Below, piece by piece: positions 10,130 to 20,339 of a stretch of 64,000 nt of DNA. Both the position numbers and the translations under genes were made by a program. Location of the stretch: the NCBI GenBank assembly GCA_023376005.1, contig CM042143.1, positions 86,838,551 through 86,902,550 of the forward strand. Reading direction: 5' to 3'. Below the pieces are notes generated by a model that was not told the DNA's origin, did not search any database, and was given only the letters and a program-made list of their open reading frames with translations. This DNA is from Doryteuthis pealeii (taxonomy: Eukaryota > Mollusca > Cephalopoda > Myopsida > Loliginidae). How positions within the stretch are numbered: position 1 is the stretch's first letter; every line of letters begins with the position of its first letter.

Positions 10130-10650
10130 TAATACTCGTGTTCCTAAATTGTACAACCATTATCCTCATCTTTGCAAAACCGTCTAGTTAAAAATAAGAC
10201 TGTCCAAACCATGCTACACTGAAAAAATATAAAAAAGATTGTTGGAGAAAGATAGAAAGAGGGGGTAAGCACGGAAGCGATAACGCTAATCTATTTCTAT
10301 TGAACACAAGGAAAGAAAGAAAGAAAAAGAGTGAGAGAGAAAGTTAAATCAAAATTATCATACTTTTTACATATTGAACAATTTTGAAATAACTCTTAAG
10401 TAAACATATCAAACATTGCAATAATTAAATCATTATACAGCGGTATATCTTGAGAATATGTATATGATCTTCATCAGGACATTCAAATATTGCTCAGTGA
10501 CATCGGCATATTCATACTGTGGTGTATCCATAGGTCCTGCTAGTAAAACATTTAATGAATAATGGGCCAACCAACAAGTACTGCTTACACGTCTATTTTA
10601 TGAGTGTTGTCACCTCAGCTAAATAATGGACCATTCCATTTTTATTATAA
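10130..10650 (-). repeat. Rep-4 copy, reverse orientation
   Basis: Reverse copy of the ~450-bp Rep-4 family. Its AATACTCGTGTTCCT end is near 10130, and the GTCCTGCTAGT end (ACTAGCAGGAC in sense) is near 10540. Fuller or matching copies are at 54200-54700 (-), 58075-58525 (+) and 29218-29510 (+, 5' part). No protein coding. Confidence 0.65.
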
Positions 10651-10699
10651 AGAAAGGGAAAAAAGGACGTCTTACATAATTATTGGATCCCTAATGCTT

Positions 10700-11150
10700 T
10701 TATAAGGTATTGTAGAAATCATTATGGCGATTAGTATAGCTGATGGCCTTGAGAGTGAGTGACAGCGTTTGACCTCACTCTGACCTTGCCTTGCGGGGAT
10801 GAATCATGAGAACCGGAACCCTATAGAAGGCCCTCTTCCGGTTTAAGGAGTAAGCAACTCAGTTAGTCAGTTAGAAGCCGAGCTAGCAAGATGTAAGGAT
10901 CCGCGCGCATTGTCTGGTCTGGGGATTTATGAATAAAGTAACATCAACATAAATCGAAGTCTTGTGTTTATTACCAAAAACTAATAATGACACAGGGCTT
11001 CTGATAAGGAGTGATCCCCAACAGAAACCAGACCCGGAATCCCACAGAAGACCAGACCTTAGAAGATATACCAGACTAAGATAGATGATAGACGATCAGA
11101 AGCAAAGCCGGCCAGAAGAATAGACGACCAGAGTAAGAAGTAAGAAAGGT
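10700..11150 (+). repeat. Higher-GC block, LTR-like 3' end
   Basis: This block is less AT-rich than its surroundings (for example GGATCCGCGCGCATTG at ~10894). An AATAAAG signal at ~10934 is followed by AAGTCTTGTGTTTATTAC, the layout of an LTR R-U5 region. A related AATAAAG...AAGTCTTGTGTTCGTTAC block is tandemly repeated at 61738-62295. No matching second LTR, primer site or gag/pol was seen, so a solo LTR is only a suggestion. Confidence 0.35.
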
Positions 11151-11176
11151 ATATAACGTTATATAGATTTGGTAGG

Positions 11177-11449
11177 AAGCGCGTGGTGCGATGGTTAAAG
11201 TCATGGGAAATGGACTCGTCGCCCCGAGTTCAAATCCTAGATGTGATAATTGCATTTAACTTTGCGCTAATACCCTTGAGAAAGGTATGAATCCTACTCT
11301 CCCTCCAGCTATGAATAAATAGTAGGGCAGACTGGGCTCTTTAACCTTGGTTAGGTAACCAGTCTAGGAGAAGGAAAACTGAATTCAAACCTGTTGAACT
11401 CCGCTTAAGAAATTGACCTTGTGTCACATCCTGCTCGTGCGGAGGGGTT

Positions 11450-11483
<34 letters not shown>
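11177..11483 (+). repeat. SINE-A, full length, with target-site duplication
   Basis: Complete tRNA-derived SINE. The A-box region is GTGGTGCGATGG and the B-box region GAGTTCAAATCCTAG. The body has CTAATACCCTTGAGAAAGG and GGGCAGACTGGGCTC, and it ends GGAGGGGTTGGTAAA then (TA)n. A 15-bp direct repeat TATAGATTTGGTAGG flanks it at 11162-11176 and 11484-11498, which fixes the ends and shows insertion by target-primed retrotransposition. Confidence 0.9.
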
Positions 11484-11489
<6 letters not shown>

Positions 11490-11499
11490 TTTGGTAGGG

Positions 11500-12070
11500 T
11501 GAAAACGCCAGTATATAACACATGCTACACAGAAAAAAATATAAGAAAACAGGCCAACCAGGAAGTATTGCTTACTTGTCTATTTTCTCTTACAACAACG
11601 AAAATTGGACATTATCTTTTTGTAGAATTTTGTTAACGTTTTAATCAGAAATTCAATTTAAGAAGAGCAACAGCCAAAAGTTATGGCATTCATTTTGTAA
11701 AAAACAGGGAGATGGGTGGCCTCTCTTGTAGTGAGAAAAGCCAGGATAACATGGCTTGCTCCAATTCAATTAAAGGAAGCAGTCATGCAGATCTTAAGCA
11801 AGTCTTTTGAAAACTAAGCCTGAAGCTATCAATACATTGGCATAATTGCTACACATACAAGACGTGTACAGCTGTTTTCACTAACCAAATTCTAAAGAAG
11901 AGATACACGTGAAAAAAAGAGCAAATAATAATATATCAGTAAAATGGTTATGCTCAAAACAGCAAAGTTAACAGAGAAAATAATCCACACACTCAACACA
12001 CAAGAAAGGCTTGTTGATAACAGCTAATTTTGTTTTAATATGATTAAATTGCTTGAAGCATCTTTTAATC
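11500..12070. other. No gene seen
   Basis: Unique-looking AT-rich sequence with no supportable open frame or RNA, ending at a (TA)n run (12078-12107). Confidence 0.45.
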
Positions 12071-12073
12071 ATT

Positions 12074-12110
<37 letters not shown>

Positions 12111-12112
12111 GA

Positions 12113-12228
12113 GTAAAGTGGGGAAATCAATCCGACAGTATGTGGAAAAAATATAGAAAAACACAAAGTGTTCCAAAGGATGAATATTTATTCTTGATGG
12201 TAATGTAGATGCTAAACATTTTGGTATT
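12113..12228 (-). repeat. FB1 half-element
   Basis: Reverse-strand half copy of FB1. It carries the 3' signature (GAAATCAATCCGACAGTATG is the complement of the TGTCGGATTSATTTCC-type end) and one arm (AAAGTGTTCCAAAGGATGAA). Instead of its partner arm it runs directly into a SINE-B tail at 12225, forming a chimera. Confidence 0.7.
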
Positions 12229-12500
12229 ATTTGGATTATTCGGACTATTGTCCTCATCTTTATTGTTATAAACATTTCGGCCGATATACCCTCCAGCCTT
12301 CTTCAGGTATTTCTTATAGAAATTGGGAACATTCTCTTCAAACTCGGGAACCTTCCTGTCGTACTTGGAAGCCTTCACAGAACTTCAAACCGAACCCTTT
12401 ATTCAATCCACCAGGGGTAGACGGTTCTCATTCCGTTAACCATGAATGGGTACAAATGTTAAACTGTGTTAATTATTCAAGCCTCATCTAAAAAGAAAAT
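12225..12500 (-). repeat. SINE-B, 5'-truncated, with hammerhead-like tail
   Basis: Minus-strand SINE-B: TCCTCATCTTTATTGTTATA, CATTTCGGCCGATATACC and CAGCCTTCTTCAGG are the reverse of its tail. AACCCTTTATTCAATCCACC and GTTAACCATGAATGGGTAC belong to its body. The tRNA head is missing. The high-coordinate end continues into AAGCCTCATCTAAAAA, a plus-orientation 3' tip, so the ends point inwards. Confidence 0.75.
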
Positions 12501-12809
12501 TCAGAGAAATAGTAAACGTTTCAGGTTTTTGAAATTTTCTTCAGGACATATGGTGAAATATTGTGTGGAGATGTTAAGATCTTTCTAGTAGTGTTATAAA
12601 CAGTGCTGGTTGCATATTGGTGAAGAGGGGAGGGGGTAGTAGTCAGTGTCATCCAGTGTAGCTGTCCTTGATCTTAGGGTAGAGGTTTGAGGGAATGGGT
12701 GAGTTTAGTTGATAGGGCTGTTAAAATTGAGAGGTAGTAGGTGAGAATGGGTCATGGTTGATACAATAATGTGTGTGATGACGAGTTGGTGGGGGAGAAT
12801 ATGATATTA

Positions 12810-13020
12810 TGTGTATATATGTGTGTGTGTGTGTGCGTGCACACTAATGATGAAACGATTGCATGACTTGCACGCTTTTTGGAACATCAATGTTTTTCGT
12901 TTTGAATTTAATTTATTTTCTGCTTCTCTCATTGATGAGTCCGGATTAAAAACAAGATTTGAAGATGATTTTTATAAATCGAAATATTGTTCAATATTAG
13001 CTATGAATATGATATAAAAT
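12810..13020 (+). other. No supported gene
   Basis: An open frame of 68 codons starts in a (GT)n run. It has no recognised domain and no splice context, and I regard it as spurious. Confidence 0.4.
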
Positions 13021-13031
13021 ATTTTAATTTT

Positions 13032-13098
13032 AACAGCATTGTGTGTTTTCATATCCTTTATCTATACCTATACCATCGGATTCATTTCCTAACTCTTA

Positions 13099-13134
<36 letters not shown>
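13032..13134 (+). repeat. FB1 half-element plus (TA)n
   Basis: AACAGCATTGTGTGTTTTCA, then CCATCGGATTCATTTCC, then (TA)n at 13104-13134. It is the same half as the right arm at 32612-32690, without the left arm. Confidence 0.65.
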
Positions 13135-13135
<1 letters not shown>

Positions 13136-14097
13136 CAAATTTCTTTAAAATATTGTGGGTGTAAGTGAGCTGTATATTAAAAAAATAAATGATGAAAGGA
13201 AATTTAAAAACAAAATCTCTTAAGAGGAGAAAAAGATATTTAAATGAGCCTAATAAGTAATTCTTGTTCATTCTGAAATCAGATCCAAAGAGGCTAACTC
13301 GGCTGAAATAAATTTATTGCTGGTTTACAGTAATATATACATAAATAATGAGAATTCTAGTTATATATAGATGCAAGATGTTTGAGTTATATATAGCTGT
13401 AAGATTTTTAAAAGTTTGGCTAATTGGATAGTCATGACATGCTGAGAATTTTATTTTTATCCAAACTTGTCTTCACTTTTCAGAATAACTATAGATTTGT
13501 TGTTCCATTATTCAATAACAAAATACAAGAAAATGTCCTATTCTATATCTGCATTGTTTAACGAAACATAAATTAAGAATTGTTTTTTGTTTTGTGTTTT
13601 TTTTTTGTTGGTTTTAGTAATTCTAATGGCATCTCAACCTTCATGGATTATTTAATATTGCGAATAATTTAAAAACAATTTATCTGGTCTTCTGTTCTCA
13701 CATGAGTATCCTTGGTAAGACCACCATGGACAACCGGTTCTCCCAGTTAAGAACAGTAATGGTATTTACCTTAAACTCCCACCAGGTCAGGATGCGACGC
13801 AAGGTCTTTTTAGAGTAGGAAGCCACACACAAACCGAAACTCATGCGATGGCTAGTCAAAAAAAATGTTTGGATCCCATTGGACCACACTGTTAATTTTT
13901 TTAGCAGCCTGGGCTGACTAAGAATAGTAATTCACCATGAGAGAGACTGCCTTGGCTTTTATGCTTACAACTGGCCAAACCACTTCAACCAAAAGGGGGT
14001 GACAATAGGCTTAACAGAAGTCATCACTCACAATCTTCAGGTTGTGAGTTCAATCTGTAGTCTCGCGAGGTAATTCACTTTAGCTCCCACTACATTT

Positions 14098-14832
14098 AAT
14101 TCTAAAGTCATCCTTGTAGAAGAACAGTAGTGAAACTATTTAACTCATAGCCAGGAGGAGGTTTGGTTTGTTTTACAGTACATCAACCTCAGTGGGTCAT
14201 TTAATGCCGATAAAGTTTTGAAATAAAGTGATTCTTAATGGATACTCAATTTTTTTTTTATAAATACATTTTTCTATTTAACCCAGATGGGACCCTAACA
14301 GGTACTACCACTCTGGGTCAGAGTGGACCAGGGAGCAATGGTGATGAAGGGGTGCTCCACATTCCCCAAACCTCCAAAACTGGAACCTCACCATCAGATA
14401 GAGTTTAATGTCATCCCCTGGACATGTAGACCCTCAGCCACCACCTTCTAGCACCCATAGCTGCTAGGGCTTGACATGACCAGCCGATTGATCGGAGAGG
14501 GTCTCTCCGACCGCCCGTCTAGCTTAAGTAAGGGTCTAAGTGGAGTGTTGCATGTCATGGACTGCTCAGCCACCAAGACTCTGTGCTTAAGCATCACAGA
14601 TCACCACCCACGGCTAACAGGTGACCCCATTTGGGGGAGTCTTACCCCTCTACATAGGTGCAGTCAGTGCATTCTAACTGCCCAGCTGGCAGGGCGGAGC
14701 TAGGAGGATGAAGGGTTACATACCTTTGTCAAGGGTATCATTCTGAAAGTGAATGTAACAGCATGATAGGAGTTTGAACTTGCTTATTACAATGTCACAG
14801 TCCAGCATGTTAGTCACTACATCACAGGGATT
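14098..14832 (-). repeat. SINE-A2 interrupted by element X
   Basis: The halves 14098-14160 (CATCCTTGTAGAAGAACAGT ... ACTCATAGCCAGGAGG) and about 14700-14832 (ACCTTTGTCAAGGGTATC ... tRNA-like head) are contiguous in the uninterrupted copies at 25062-25262 and 40205-40442. Element X sits between them, and AGGAGG appears at both junctions as a probable target duplication. Confidence 0.75.
14161..14706 (-). mobile_element. Element X (LINE-tailed repeat, ~545 bp)
   Basis: The low-coordinate end is a LINE-type 3' tail (plus reads TACATCAACCTCAGTGGGTC, complement of the GGTTGATATGCC tip). It then has GACCCTAACAGGTACTACCA, CCATCAGATAGAGTTTAA and GCATGTCATGGACTGCTC. Copies with the same order: 43585-44200, 45100-45500, 46000-46340 (inverted), 46935-47230 and 24235-24960 (interrupted). 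No open frame is shared between copies. It is best read as a LINE 3' UTR segment or a non-autonomous element with a borrowed tail. Confidence 0.65.
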
Positions 14833-15026
14833 CCTCCACTAAGGTTTGGATCTATAAAACTAGTGTACTAATGTATGGTACTAAATGCTGACCTACCAAT
14901 CACCACCATCAGGAGACTTGATTAAGTGCTTTCCATACAAGATTCTTCAAATCTATCTAAGAAGTCTTCCTGGAAGGACAAGATGACCAAGGAAAAAAAA
15001 AATGTTCACAACTCAGACCCGTTCTT

Positions 15027-15480
15027 TGATGGCATTCATCCTTGTTCGGTCGAGCTGGCTCCATTCAACAAATTCCCATGTGGTGAATTTATGGAAGGTG
15101 TAACAAGGGAATAGGAAATCCTCACATGTATATCCTGGTCAGGCAAAAGAGATACACTTGTTTGCTGCAGATTTTCCACAGATGCAGTGACAAGTATGCA
15201 AAAAGCCGCTGATTCCTGACAAAGATAGAGACACCCTTTTGATTTTCACCAGAGCCCCTTTGGCCAAGTTGTGGCCATAATACCACTGGGTGTTAGACCT
15301 GTCCAGCTTGGGTGATCCTACAAGGAATTTCCAACGGTATGGCTCTAACACTTCCAAGTTTAGACGGCCCTGCTGCAATGAGGAAGGCTTGGAGTTAAGA
15401 ATTAATATGCTAGATGGCTGTTGGGCAAAGAGCTTCCTCTCCCCCTCAGAACTATTATTGACAGATAAGCTGAACAAGTC
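15027..15480 (+). repeat. Rep-1 copy 2
   Basis: About 450 bp, with a second copy 345 bp downstream (15825-16262) in the same orientation and others at 1-262 (-) and 48770-49135. Landmarks are GATTTTCCACAGATGCAGTG and CCAAGTTTAGACGGCCCTG. Reading frames on both strands are interrupted between copies, so a protein is not supported. Confidence 0.7.
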
Positions 15481-15644
15481 AATAGAATGTCAAAACACCG
15501 AATTCCATATGCTGTTCTATGGTGTCTTGAAGGAAGGCATGTATCCTAAAGGCAGCTTCAAAGATATACTCTAGAGAGAGGGAGGGAGGAGGGTTTAATC
15601 TTGATCCTTAAATGCATCCAAATATTCCAACACACTAAATAGTT

Positions 15645-15710
15645 TTCCAGTATATATCTATTTACCAACCCCTCCATACAAGCAGGATGGGATGAGGTCA
15701 ATTTTCCACT
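15645..15710 (-). repeat. SINE-A 3' end fragment
   Basis: TATATCTATTTACCAACCCC and AAGCAGGATG match the minus-strand 3' end of SINE-A. The rest of the SINE is absent. Confidence 0.6.
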
Positions 15711-15824
15711 GACAGCATTGTTGGAAATAGACCAACTTACCCCTCTACATTAAAAGACAAACTCTGTAAGATTTTCAAATATCAAATAACTATACACGAT
15801 CAGATTCTGTTTTTGTGACAGAAA

Positions 15825-16262
15825 TTCACCCTGGATCGGTTGAGCCAACTCCAACCAACGAATTCACCTATGGTGAATTTAGGGAAGAAGTAACAAGGGA
15901 ATATGAACTCCACAAGCGGTCCCCAAACCCTGCATGCATATCCCGGTCAGGGAAAGGAGATACCCTTGTTTGCCACAGATTTTCCACAGACGCAGTGACA
16001 AGTATGCCAAAAGCCATTGAGTCCTGACGATGACAGAGATGCTTTTTAGAGTTTTGCTAGTGCCCCTTTGGCTGGGTTGTGGCCCTATTACAACTGGGTA
16101 GCAGACCTGTATACCTTGGGTGACCCTACCAAGAATAATTTTCAACAGCATGGCTCTGACACTAGCCAATTTACACGACCCTACCATGATGAGGAGGGGT
16201 TGGATTTAAGAAATAATCTGCTAGATGGCCATTGAGGAAATAGCTTCCTCCACACTTTTACA
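15825..16262 (+). repeat. Rep-1 copy 3
   Basis: Same family and orientation as 15027-15480, carrying GTGAATTTAGGGAAGAAGTA and TGCCACAGATTTTCCACAGA. This copy has the longest uninterrupted plus frame (70 codons) because the stop shared by the others has become TAT. Confidence 0.7.
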
Positions 16263-16399
16263 GGTCTTGTTTTTTGTTCAGCAGGATGTCTAGACATCTT
16301 CACCAGACAAAATCTGTAGAGTTACCGTTGCAGTCGCCAATGATCCAACTATGAAACAAGTAGTACTGGGTTACATAGTACCAGTAGTACATTGAGCAA

Positions 16400-16755
16400 C
16401 CTGACCATCTTTACTGTAATAAACACAACGTTTCAGCCAACCCAACCTCCTTCAGGTGTTTATTATCAAACTCCGAAGCTTTCATGTCGGAATAAGGAGC
16501 CTTTGCAGAACTTCAAATCAAACCCTTGTGGATTGAATAAAAGACTTTCTTTGAATTTCTGTGAATGCTCCCAATTATGACATGAAGGCTCCAGAGTTTG
16601 ACAAAAAAGTTTCCAAGTTCCACAGCATACACCCTGAAGAAGGCTGGAGTGCACATTATCTGAAACATTGTGTATATAATAAAGATGAGAACAACAGTCC
16701 AAAAAATCTAGATAATACAAATTATCAAGCCTTATCTAAAAAATTCAGAAAAAAT
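16400..16755. repeat. Head-to-head pair of SINE-B tails
   Basis: 16400-16530 is a minus-strand SINE-B tail (ATAAACACAACGTTTCAGCC; GAACTTCAAATCAAACCC). 16531-16755 is a plus-strand tail (GAATGCTCCCAATTATGACA; CCCTGAAGAAGGCTGGAG; AATAAAGATGAGAACAACAG). They meet within the shared ATTGAATAAA(A/G) block, giving an imperfect inverted repeat. Similar inverted tails occur at 42418-42540 and 53206-53570. Confidence 0.7.
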
Positions 16756-17006
16756 AATGGTTCAAAGAGTTCATGTCAATGTCAGGAACCGTCAGTACTT
16801 ATTAGTATCTTATAATTCACCAAACGTCCATCCATACCAATAAGGCTTCACTATTTTTGGACAGATTTCAACCTAACTTTCAAGAATTGTTAGTCATCCT
16901 TAAAAAATTTTGAAACTGTATTCAGCCAAATTATTAGATATTTTACTCCCCAAAATAAAACTACTTTTTATGCCAATAAAATATTAATTACTATATACTT
17001 GGTGTA

Positions 17007-17250
17007 GGGCCAGTTTAGCTCAGTCGGTAGAGCGTTCGGCTAGAAATCACAAGGTTCCTGGTTCGATACTGGCCCTCGCCAACTCAGCGTATGAGTAGCA
17101 CAGGGTACTGTGCAGTAAAGTGAGGAGCTGATGGTAGGTGTGGCGCTCCACCTCAGATGCTAAAATAATCTCCTTGGTCTAACGATAGTGAAAAGGGGAT
17201 AGACTCCCTCACTGATTGGCTGGTACCGACATTAGGCCGATTATGACAAT
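17007..17250 (+). repeat. SINE-C, best copy, with tRNA-like head
   Basis: Head GGGCCAG...CTGGCCC (17007-17075) forms a 7-bp acceptor-like stem. It holds the D-arm/A box TAGCTCAGTCGGTAGAGC and B box GGTTCGATACT. No anticodon stem pairs convincingly, so it is a tRNA-derived SINE and not a functional tRNA gene. The body runs through AAGTGAGGAGCTGATGGTAG and GGGATAGACTCCCTCACTG. Copies: 715-952, 6204-6440, 25296-25545 (all -) and 49311-49415 (3' part). Confidence 0.85.
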
Positions 17251-17259
17251 GTTACAAGT

Positions 17260-17820
17260 AGAAAATTACAAAATTCCTAAATTAACAGAAATTACATAAA
17301 ACGATCTACATTTATTTACCATTAACATGTTCTTTTATTTAAAAACTCATTAACGACAATTCATTAAAAAATAACCATATCATCCTCCTCTGAAATATTA
17401 TTTTCCTGCAAGTCACTGGATTCCAAAATTCTTCTGCTCTCAACTAGGGCTTATTTAAAGCGGGGGGGGGGCTTTATATTAAAATCATCCAGAAAATCAC
17501 ACTAGGTCTTTTGCAGGTAGTATTATTTTGGGGGAAACAATAGTTACCTCACACCATATACTATGTAAACATTTATTTCTTAATGATACCAAGGCTAATA
17601 ATGCCATCGAAAAATAGAACAACTGAAACTTAGATCACTGACAGTTATTTTTTCTCATTTAAGATTCATTGAAGAGATTTTTGCTTATATTCATTAAAAT
17701 AAAACCAAACAGTTAGAAATCAATAATACTAAGCACGTATTTAATAAAATCACATTTTTAATATCAATATGCAAATTAGACTTCCCGTTCACACTGTCCA
17801 TGGCTAACATAATGTAAAAC
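17260..17820. other. AT-rich, no gene seen
   Basis: No gene or recognised repeat beyond a G9 run near 17462. Part of it (ACCATATACTATGTAAACATT, 17553 onward) resembles the reverse of 2165-2215. Confidence 0.45.
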
Positions 17821-17824
17821 AATT

Positions 17825-17990
17825 TTATTGATAATTGAGTTTAAAATAAAATACAACCATGGAAAATGTGATGTCAATAACTTAAGGGAATTGTGACATA
17901 AGTAGTAATATAGTTTCGGTTACAGACAGAAAAACACACAATCTCCATTATAATAAGATATATAACACACATTGCAGGATTTTAAATACA
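17825..17990 (-). repeat. Rep-3 copy
   Basis: AAGGGAATTGTGACATAAG, GTTTCGGTTACAGACAG and CTCCATTATAATAAGAT are Rep-3 landmarks. Other copies: ~1945-2030, 18835-18870, 19490-19580, 37910-37950, 38225-38310, 38700-39010 and 40040-40130. Confidence 0.6.
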
Positions 17991-18353
17991 TTAACTCTTA
18001 ACATCCTGTTGAGAATTTTCCAAGTCCAGAGACCCATTCCTATAAGGGTTAATTTTTTTAAAAATGGCTAAAAATGGCCTTTTCATTTAAAGCTACCCAA
18101 GATATTTCCCTTAAATCAAAGACTTCTAAATATGTTTAATATTACATTTAAACAAAAGCTATCGTTTGGGGCAGATTAGGAAATGTGACTTCTGGCCGGG
18201 CGGAATGAGGCCGTATAGGACATTAAGAGTTAATAATATGGGCTGTTTTGAGGCAAATTTATCTCAATTAGATCTTAATATATACATTGTTAAAAAAAAA
18301 AAGATGCTAATTAAGATTAACTAATGATTATTTAATAATGATTGAGAATATAA

Positions 18354-18668
18354 AATTTTCATCTTGAGTTGACAGTTCCATTTGAAGAAAATCTGGATTG
18401 GGCCCATCAGCGGAAGTTGGAAAAATATGAAGACCTACGTGAGCAATGCGTCAGAAACGGATGGATCACGGATGTATTTCCCATTGAGGTCGGATGTCGG
18501 GGGTTTATTGCCAACTCAACCTCGGCATTTTTGTCTAAACTTGGACTTTCTCTACCAGACAAGAGGAAATACTTGAAAAAGATTCAGGAGAAAGCTCTAA
18601 CCACATCAGCATGGATATGGCAGTCCTATATTGTGACATCAAACCGACAAAGTCTGGTGGTATCGTGA
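18354..18668 (+). pseudogene. REL-endonuclease C-terminal fragment of a non-LTR retrotransposon
   Basis: Open for about 105 codons from just after a stop at 18351-18353. It begins NFHLELTVPFEENLDWAHQR and continues KLEKYEDL, then NGWITDVFPIEVGCRGF and STSAFLSKLGLS. The pattern ELTVPxE...AHxxKxxKYxxL...GW...PxEVGCRGF is what I know from the C-terminal restriction-like endonuclease region of R2/R4/NeSL-type LINEs. It would nick target DNA during retrotransposition. The reverse transcriptase and the N-terminal half of the nuclease are absent, so this is a 5'-truncated dead copy. Family assignment is from memory of the motif, without a search. Confidence 0.65.
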
Positions 18669-18820
18669 GATACTGCTGGGGCGCTCTTGGTTAGTGGTAA
18701 TGATGCTTCGGCCCCGAAACCATGCCTGAACCCAGAGTCATCATCTGATGAAGGCTTTGTTGGTTGCAATGCTACTGTGTAAATAGCAGTCATTGTATGA
18801 AGATTAAATAACTATGGGAA
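18669..18820 (+). repeat. 3' UTR of the REL LINE fragment
   Basis: CTTGGTTAGTGGTAATGATG, CCCCGAAACCATGCC and CATCTGATGAAGGC follow the coding fragment. A diverged copy (CTGGTGGCATTTACGCTGC ... AGTGGTAACGATT ... CCGAAACCACG) occurs at 53335-53410, so this is the mobile LINE's 3' end. Confidence 0.6.
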
Positions 18821-19297
18821 TTATCATGGTGGTGGTGACTTAGTTTCGGTTACAGACAGATACAGTTTCCATTATAAGATTATTATTATTATTATTATTA
18901 TTATTATCATGGTTTTAAAATAAGGTGCTAAAACATTTTTTAAATTTCACATTTATAAACTAACTCTCCTGATGAATCCAAATAAAAGAAATATACTAAT
19001 ATTTTAAATTATAAATTTAATTTTCTGGGAAAAATTTCTGGGGAAATTGTAGAGAAACATTTTTATGTAAGTGCAACAATAAGAGATTTATTTGTTTTGG
19101 TCCAAATAGTCCATCCTAATTCATAGTATCCAGTTTATAAACATAAGTGACGATCTTAAAAGCTGTATATAATACAAGTACTACTAGCTATTACAATATA
19201 CCAATAGTGGACTTTAGTCAATTTTAGTGAAGCCCAAAATTTGTCATATAAACTGAAAAGATCTGTACAGAAATCACAAAAGCATTACAATCATTTA

Positions 19298-19334
19298 CAC
19301 ACACACACACACACACACAGAGAATAGGGCTTTC

Positions 19335-19423
<89 letters not shown>

Positions 19424-19425
19424 AT
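19298..19425. repeat. Compound microsatellite (CA)n (TA)n (GATA)n (GA)n
   Basis: CA run 19298-19319, TA run 19338-19388, GATA and GA runs to ~19424. Followed by a Rep-3 fragment (19490-19580) and a MITE-3 fragment (19586-19670). Confidence 0.95.
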
Positions 19426-20144
19426 CAATAAAATGCTTTTTATCATCATTATATGTATTATTATTATTATAATAAAATCACAAATCTAATTATAATGGAG
19501 ATTATGTGTGTATCTGTAACCAAAACTATATCACCACATCACAATTCCCTTAGTTATTTACATCCTATTCTCAATCATTATTTGGGATGCATGGATACAT
19601 TTTTTCTGCGTCCTTTTAGATTTTTATGTGTCAGTGGCGCAGGACGCATACCTATCAGCATCTCATATATATATATTATATATATATATATATATATTGG
19701 GGAGTTTAAAAATGAAAGATATCTATAATGTACATATTTGGTGTAAATACAATTAAATAAATAATAAATAAAGCTTTCCATTTTTTCTTCTCAATATCAA
19801 CGAAAGATTCTATCTAATGTTAAAAGATTTGTTACTCCAAAATAGGTATTTACCCAACCAAAGGCATAAAATAATCCTAGTTGGGTTGACATGACGTTAA
19901 AATCAATCGAACAACATTGCCTATATCGTGGACACATAGAAGTTTCAATTATAATGTAAAAAAAGTATCCAATCAACTGTTAAGTTGGGGATGATTCTAT
20001 TTGGGATCATCTATATCCTCTGTATATCCAGAATGCATGCAAATGCACACCTATATATTTTTACAAGGATTATTTCAAATCCCTAAGAGAGCTCAATGTA
20101 TGATAATTAATAAATTAATTATATACAGAGCAATATTTACACTT

Positions 20145-20260
20145 CAAATAAGAAAGAAAAATCCAATAAACCGTCATTTGGGTATTATATATTTATTTTG
20201 GTTAAATAATAATATAATAGCCAAATGATGGTTTGTTAAGTTTTTCGTTCTTATTGAAAG

Positions 20261-20262
<2 letters not shown>
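20145..20262. repeat. Palindrome related to 7145-7212
   Basis: TCAAATAAGAAAGAAAAATC and CCGTCATTTGG on the left oppose CCAAATGATGG and AAGTTTTTCGTTCTTATTG on the right. With 20060-20145 it is an inverted copy of the 7145-7290 region. Confidence 0.65.

Positions 20263-20264
<2 letters not shown>

Positions 20265-20308
<44 letters not shown>
20265..20308. repeat. (TA)n microsatellite
   Basis: TA run of about 44 bp between the palindrome and the 1.2-kb inverted-repeat element. Confidence 0.95.
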
Positions 20309-20313
<5 letters not shown>

Positions 20314-20339
20314 GATGGTTAATTTGTTTTTGTTATTCC

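Noticed and set aside
10440..10500. Hammerhead on the minus strand around CTGATGAAG
   Set aside because: No GAAA box and no pairing stems follow; it lies inside a Rep-4 copy whose other copies lack the motif.
14476..14703. 75-codon frame in element X
   Set aside because: Not conserved in the copies at 43585 or 45100.
15139..16187. Open frames of 70-112 codons in Rep-1
   Set aside because: Rep-1 copies do not keep a common frame and three of four share a stop after the best plus frame, so this is a non-coding dispersed repeat.
17007..17075. Functional tRNA gene
   Set aside because: The acceptor-like stem and A/B boxes are good, but the anticodon arm does not pair, and the sequence continues into a body shared with four other SINE-C copies.
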